DNA of 64,000 bases, from positions 1-64,000 of the forward strand of contig JBGUXS010000014.1 of NCBI GenBank assembly GCA_045118155.1, read 5' to 3'. Below, one piece after another: positions 60,115 through 64,000 of this stretch. Origin of the DNA: JBGUXS01 sp045118155 (GTDB taxonomy: Bacteria > Pseudomonadota > Alphaproteobacteria > CAAHEQ01 > UBA3637). The number at the start of each line of letters is the position of its first letter. Position 1 is the stretch's first letter. The notes under the pieces were generated by a model. That model was not told where the DNA came from, ran no database searches, and worked only from the letters and a program-made list of their open reading frames with translations. A program made the position numbers and the translations under genes.

Positions 60115-62442
60115 ATGACATTGCAAGAAATTTGGGATTCTATAGGCGAGTTTTTTAAAAGTATTTGGACATATTTTTTTGGGGAGAAAAAACAACAAAG
60201 TTCTGCCCCAGAAAATTTTTCAAATCTCCCGAGTAGATTTGAGGATATCCCGTTGGATGATAAAGCACAAGATATGATAGATGTCACCCTAGACGCTTTG
60301 CCGGAAGCTAAGCAGGATGTTGAAGTCATTGAGCATGCCTTACCTTGGGTTGAAAATGCTTCAATGGATGCACAAGTGGCGGGAATGGGGGTGCAAGGTG
60401 TTTCTTCTATTGGGAAAAAAGTGAGTTCTGAAGGGGTCAAGGGTGCTGAAAAGATAGCCGAAAAAGGGGCAAAAAGGGGTTTGGGGTGTGTAATTGAAAA
60501 CGGAGTTATGAAACCTTTGTTTGGATTTGATGCCGCCTGGCAAGGATATAGGGCGATGGAGTTATACCAACAAGGACATGCACGACAAGGAGATTTTGAG
60601 GCAGCTTCCGCAATAGCATGGGGGGCTGCGGCTGCTTATGGATGGGCGTTTACCCCCGCTTTGTTAATAACGGCTACAGAAGTGGGGATTGATAGATTTA
60701 ATGCTGCCCAACGAAAGGGGTATGTTCAGAAAAACACACCCTTAGAAGAACAAAGAAGGGCGTTAAAATGTTATTTTATTGAATCTTGTCAGCAACAACA
60801 AGAAGAAAAACAGTTGGCGATAGAATGGGGGCTTTGGACAGCAGAACAAGAGAAAGCTTGGCGATCAGAACAAGGGGTAAATGCGTATGCCCATGTTGCT
60901 TTACCCGAGAATATCCGACAACAATTGTATGCAAAATTGGCGGAGTTAGGTGAGAGAGGCGAGGCCATCCCTCTTACAAAAGAAAAACGATTGCTTTCCT
61001 TTTGGAACTATCAAGAAATGGTGCGTAATACCGATATTGATCTGGACAAGGAAGCGGGAAATATACAGGAGTCAGCCTATAATGATCCAAATCGGTGGTG
61101 GAATAAAGCGTTTTTCTGGCGTTCTAGTGCAGAGGCGTTTAATAAGGCTAATAAAGATCCGCGTGCAATGTCCCCCGCAGAACAGGAGGCCCTAGCCCTT
61201 TCTAAACGAGAGTATGATGTTGCCGTGATGCTAGGGATAAGAGAAAATGTGATTCCCCCAGGGGAAATGAAATTATCCCATGAAGAACGATTGGTGTTAT
61301 ATAAAAAAGTGGGGATACTTCAAGGGGATGTTATTTCACATGCAGATGAAGAAAAGTTTAAGTGCCTTGAAACAATTCCACGAGACCAAATTCATATTAC
61401 TTTACGTGTAAAATCTTCTTTATTTGAATGTGAAGAATATGCTAAATCGGAATTAATTAAAAAATATACAAAGAGTGAGCTTAAAACAATTCCATCCACA
61501 TATCAAGGTGGTATGCCACAACAAGTAACTGTAACACATATCCCTAAAGAAAAAGATCTTAAACCAGAAGAAGTTCGTGCTTTGGCAGAAGAGACAAAAT
61601 TGCAAGCAATGGCAGACCCGTTGGGGTTAGAACCCGAAGAACTCATTGCATATTTTAAGGGAAAATATGCTGATCCCTTAAAAAATCTTTCAGAGGCGGA
61701 AAAAGAAGCAAAAGTCAAGAGTATACTGGTAACTTCCAATGATATTATCTTAAGACCTGATGGAGAAATGACGTTAGATCCGCCTTTTGAAAGTGTTTTT
61801 TCGCGTCAACAGAAAGAGATTGCAGAACAGAAGAAAATAGATGATCAATTTAAGGGAAGTAGAATTAAAGGGGCCGTTTTACTTAATGACACTGGAACCC
61901 CAGTTTATGTGGGGGTGGATACGTCTATGAAAAATGAAGGGGTGCTACTTATTGCTTCGGATAAAAAACTAGAGCAACCAAATGATCACGAAGTCATGTG
62001 GGTAGGGGGATCTATCAGATTTAACAAAAAAAATAGTCCTTACTCAGTAACGTGTAACGGCGTTGATTATCAGGTCGTAGAAATGGAAGATGTTGCCGAA
62101 ATGCGCTTGGATGGGTCTGCAATTAAGAATATTGGGTGTCAGTTGCCCCCAGCTGTTTGGCAATTTTGGAGAAGAGGAGAGCTACAACAGGATCCAATCT
62201 ATTATTTAAATGGACGGTCTATCTTTTCATCAGGTCCTCATATTTTGGAAAATAGTTCTGTTTTGGAAGGGTTGAATTTGAAGAAAAAACAGAAAGTAGG
62301 GGAAAATCCAGGACAAAAACCAAAGGATGAATTAATAAACAATGACCAACAAGGAGCAGGGGCCCTAAGAAAGGCACAAGAATCCTCAACGATGAATGGA
62401 ACCCCAACCAATCAAAAAGATAAAACTACCCCTCTTTACTGA
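60115..62442 (+). CDS. Large protein of unknown function, divergent partner of the coiled-coil membrane protein
   Basis: A 775-residue protein without a signal peptide. The N terminus has an amphipathic aromatic helix (EIWDSIGEFFKSIWTYFFG). Residues ~95-200 contain Ala/Gly-rich hydrophobic stretches (ASAIAWGAAAAYGWAFTPAL) that could enter a membrane. The centre (~205-560) is charged and helical, rich in Glu/Lys/Gln. Residues ~580-720 look beta-rich and folded (GAVLLNDTGTPVYVGVDTSM, DHEVMWVGGSIRF). The C terminus is a Gln/Asn/Lys-rich low-complexity tail. GGTGAG lies before the ATG. I cannot assign a function. A toxin or secreted effector with a membrane-helper is one possibility. Confidence 0.6.
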   Translation: MTLQEIWDSIGEFFKSIWTYFFGEKKQQSSAPENFSNLPSRFEDIPLDDKAQDMIDVTLDALPEAKQDVEVIEHALPWVENASMDAQVAGMGVQGVSSIGKKVSSEGVKGAEKIAEKGAKRGLGCVIENGVMKPLFGFDAAWQGYRAMELYQQGHARQGDFEAASAIAWGAAAAYGWAFTPALLITATEVGIDRFNAAQRKGYVQKNTPLEEQRRALKCYFIESCQQQQEEKQLAIEWGLWTAEQEKAWRSEQGVNAYAHVALPENIRQQLYAKLAELGERGEAIPLTKEKRLLSFWNYQEMVRNTDIDLDKEAGNIQESAYNDPNRWWNKAFFWRSSAEAFNKANKDPRAMSPAEQEALALSKREYDVAVMLGIRENVIPPGEMKLSHEERLVLYKKVGILQGDVISHADEEKFKCLETIPRDQIHITLRVKSSLFECEEYAKSELIKKYTKSELKTIPSTYQGGMPQQVTVTHIPKEKDLKPEEVRALAEETKLQAMADPLGLEPEELIAYFKGKYADPLKNLSEAEKEAKVKSILVTSNDIILRPDGEMTLDPPFESVFSRQQKEIAEQKKIDDQFKGSRIKGAVLLNDTGTPVYVGVDTSMKNEGVLLIASDKKLEQPNDHEVMWVGGSIRFNKKNSPYSVTCNGVDYQVVEMEDVAEMRLDGSAIKNIGCQLPPAVWQFWRRGELQQDPIYYLNGRSIFSSGPHILENSSVLEGLNLKKKQKVGENPGQKPKDELINNDQQGAGALRKAQESSTMNGTPTNQKDKTTPLY

Positions 62443-62962
62443 CCACGACCATGGCTTCGCGCAGGACTCGGTCGCCGTGGATGGTATAGCCCGCTTGTAA
62501 TTCTTGAACAATGGTGCCAGCGGGTTTTTCTTTATCTGGGACTTCTTGGACAACTTTGTGATAGTAGGGGTCAAAGATTTGGCCTAAACATGCCATCCGT
62601 TCAATGCCGTGTGCTTTTAAAACAGACGTAAATTGTTTTAAGGTCATTTCAATCCCAACGACTAAATTTTTCCAGACACCTTCTTGTTTTTCTGGCACAC
62701 AAGCCAAGGCCCCTTCCAAACAATCAATAACGGGAAGTAAATCCTTGGCAAAGCCGGCATTGGCAAACTTAGCCGTTTTTTCCATATCAATTTGGGTGCG
62801 TTTACGCACGTTTTCCATTTCAGCCACCGCCCGCAGGGCTTTATCTTTCCATTCTTCCACTTGGGCTTGCAGGGTTTCTATGACTTCGGTATTAGAAATT
62901 TCGGGGGCCTTTTGTTCGGTTTTGCCCTCTTTTTCAAGATGTTTTTCTTCTTTTTTAGACAT
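62426..62962 (-). CDS. grpE: Nucleotide exchange factor GrpE
   Basis: Drives ADP release from DnaK. The 178-residue protein has a long N-terminal coiled coil (EVIETLQAQVEEWKDKALRAVAEMENVRKRTQ) and the C-terminal beta domain with the GrpE signature (FDPYYHKVVQEVPD, GTIVQELQAGYTIHGDRVLREAMVVVS). It converges with the 775-residue gene, their ends overlapping by 17 bp. It is divergent from rph, as in many alphaproteobacteria; hrcA is not between them. Confidence 0.95.
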   Translation of the reverse strand: MSKKEEKHLEKEGKTEQKAPEISNTEVIETLQAQVEEWKDKALRAVAEMENVRKRTQIDMEKTAKFANAGFAKDLLPVIDCLEGALACVPEKQEGVWKNLVVGIEMTLKQFTSVLKAHGIERMACLGQIFDPYYHKVVQEVPDKEKPAGTIVQELQAGYTIHGDRVLREAMVVVSKEG

Positions 62963-63071
62963 GAACGAATCCTCCTATTACTATACTATTTAATGTAGGG
63001 TTTATGAAAAATCAAGGTAAAGATTGTTTTTTTTGAAAAATATGCTATGATAAAAAGCGAAAGGATACGTC

Positions 63072-63806
63072 ATGAAAAGATATGCAGATCGTTCAGAACA
63101 AAAAATGCGTCCCGTCAGCTTAACATTGGATGCGAATAAGTATGCCGAAGGGTCATGCTTGATTAGTTTCGGGGATACACGGGTCATGTGTACGGCTTCG
63201 GTGGAAGAAAAGGTTCCTGCTTGGTTAAAAGGCACTAAGCAAGGGTGGGTAACGGCCGAATATGGTATGTTGCCTAGATCTACGGCACAACGAATGGACC
63301 GCGAAGCCAAAAAAGGACAGGGGGGACGAACCCATGAAATTCAACGTCTTATCGGTCGGGCTTTACGGGCTGGGGTGGATTTGACGGTATTGGATGGGTT
63401 AACGATTCACATTGATTGTGATGTGATTCAAGCCGATGGGGGAACACGCACGGCCTCTATCACCGGTGGATTTATGGCCTTGTATTTGGCGTGTCAAAAA
63501 TTGGTAGAACGGGGACGAATTCCTACGTTGCCGATAACACATTTTGTAGCGGCGATTTCCTGTGGTATGGTGGATGGTTCGGCACTGCTTGATTTAGATT
63601 ATTCGGAAGATTCCCGGGCCGAAACAGATGCAAATTTCGTGTTTTTGGATACTGGGACTTTGGTAGAAGCCCAAGCCACCGCCGAACATCGGCCGTTTTC
63701 AAAGGAAGAATTTTTAACCCTTTTTGATTTGGCCGATAAGGCAACAAAAGAATTGATTGCTTTGCAAAAGAAAACGCTTTTGTTGCGATCTACGGGGGAA
63801 AAATGA
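63072..63806 (+). CDS. rph: Ribonuclease PH
   Basis: A phosphorolytic 3'-5' exoribonuclease trimming tRNA 3' ends, 244 residues. The opening [40 protein letters not shown] and the catalytic region with [38 protein letters not shown] and [21 protein letters not shown] are canonical. AAAGG precedes the ATG. The stop overlaps trmB (ATGA). Confidence 0.97.
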   Translation: MKRYADRSEQKMRPVSLTLDANKYAEGSCLISFGDTRVMCTASVEEKVPAWLKGTKQGWVTAEYGMLPRSTAQRMDREAKKGQGGRTHEIQRLIGRALRAGVDLTVLDGLTIHIDCDVIQADGGTRTASITGGFMALYLACQKLVERGRIPTLPITHFVAAISCGMVDGSALLDLDYSEDSRAETDANFVFLDTGTLVEAQATAEHRPFSKEEFLTLFDLADKATKELIALQKKTLLLRSTGEK

Positions 63807-64000
63807 CCTTTATTCGGTTTTATGGCCGACGGAAAAATAAGCCTTTGCGCCCTTCACGTGAAATACTGATGGACTCGTTGTTGCCAAAACTTCTTCTTCC
63901 CAAAGAAGGGGCTTATGATTTTTCTAAGATGTTTCCGAATAAAAAAGAAATTTGGTTAGAAGTTGGTTTTGGGGGCGGGGAACATTTTGCGGCGTTATGC
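63803..64000 (+). CDS. trmB: tRNA (guanine-N7-)-methyltransferase, 5' part
   Basis: The window ends inside this gene; 66 codons are visible. The N terminus [18 protein letters not shown] is typical of alphaproteobacterial TrmB, and the AdoMet-binding motif [15 protein letters not shown] (motif I) is reached just before the edge. It overlaps the rph stop by 4 bp. Confidence 0.9.
   Translation, partial: MTFIRFYGRRKNKPLRPSREILMDSLLPKLLLPKEGAYDFSKMFPNKKEIWLEVGFGGGEHFAALC

Noticed and set aside
1..64000. CRISPR arrays, insertion sequences, rRNA, prophage genes
   Set aside because: No regularly spaced repeats, transposase or integrase frames, rRNA strings or phage structural genes were seen on reading the window.

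Overview
The window is a compact, AT-rich bacterial chromosome segment (intergenic DNA is short and most genes are essential housekeeping genes). Several features point to an alphaproteobacterium: split F-type ATPase with only the Fo genes here and a b' subunit gene, DivK and HdaA cell-cycle/replication regulators, a DUF2066-PerM-HdaA cluster, rph beside grpE, and a trmB start typical of the class. GTP-type PEP carboxykinase, a flavo-diiron protein, rubrerythrin and a complete SUF Fe-S operon suggest an anaerobic or microaerobic lifestyle, as in gut- or host-associated alphaproteobacterial lineages. That lifestyle and lineage call is inference.

Layout. 1-1500: tRNA-Tyr, tRNA-Gly and tuf. 1510-4495: LOG-family hydrolase, a D,D-carboxypeptidase with SPOR domain, a family-2 glycosyltransferase. 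4502-12949 (minus): a Lon-like AAA protease and divK downstream of an envelope cluster made of a two-HTH regulator, two cytoplasmic proteins, a secretin-like protein and a bitopic membrane protein; above it lie an SH3 protein and a dUTPase-fold protein that has lost its catalytic motifs. 13000-19000: pckG, three tRNAs, a pseudo-alpha/beta-hydrolase, a scar at tRNA-Met holding a 68-bp direct repeat and the 3' end of a branched-chain aminotransferase gene, a tiny secreted cysteine-rich peptide, a Nudix hydrolase and a soluble FtsK paralogue. 19000-30000: rplY-pth, mrcA-prfB (with the programmed +1 frameshift), fprA, hdaA-perM-DUF2066, dtd-murA. 30000-37400: a histone-H1-like protein, leuA behind a leucine attenuator with an 18-codon leader peptide, an ankyrin protein, tRNA-Ser, a GT2-GtrA glycosyltransferase and thrS.

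37400-39900 is the clearest accessory island: a promoter-like sequence, a branched structured RNA ending in an intrinsic terminator, then an EcoRI-family adenine methyltransferase and a DUF262-HNH protein in one operon. This looks like a modification/restriction defence pair preceded by an unassigned RNA. 39940-45440: Hpt, OmpR-like regulator and EnvZ-like kinase; an orphan VirB2/TrbC-like pilin; rpsT; the Fo genes of ATP synthase. 45442-48874: two large membrane glycosyltransferase-like proteins. 48990-57957: sufBCDST, yidD, yidC, engB, mnmE and rubrerythrin. 57960-62442: a hairpin-rich spacer, smpB, and two large divergent genes that I cannot assign. 62426-64000: grpE, rph and the start of trmB.

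Many promoters read clearly as TTGACN or a close variant, 17 bp, and a -10 box such as TATTCT, TATACT or CATAAT. No CRISPR array, rRNA operon or recognisable insertion sequence was seen.
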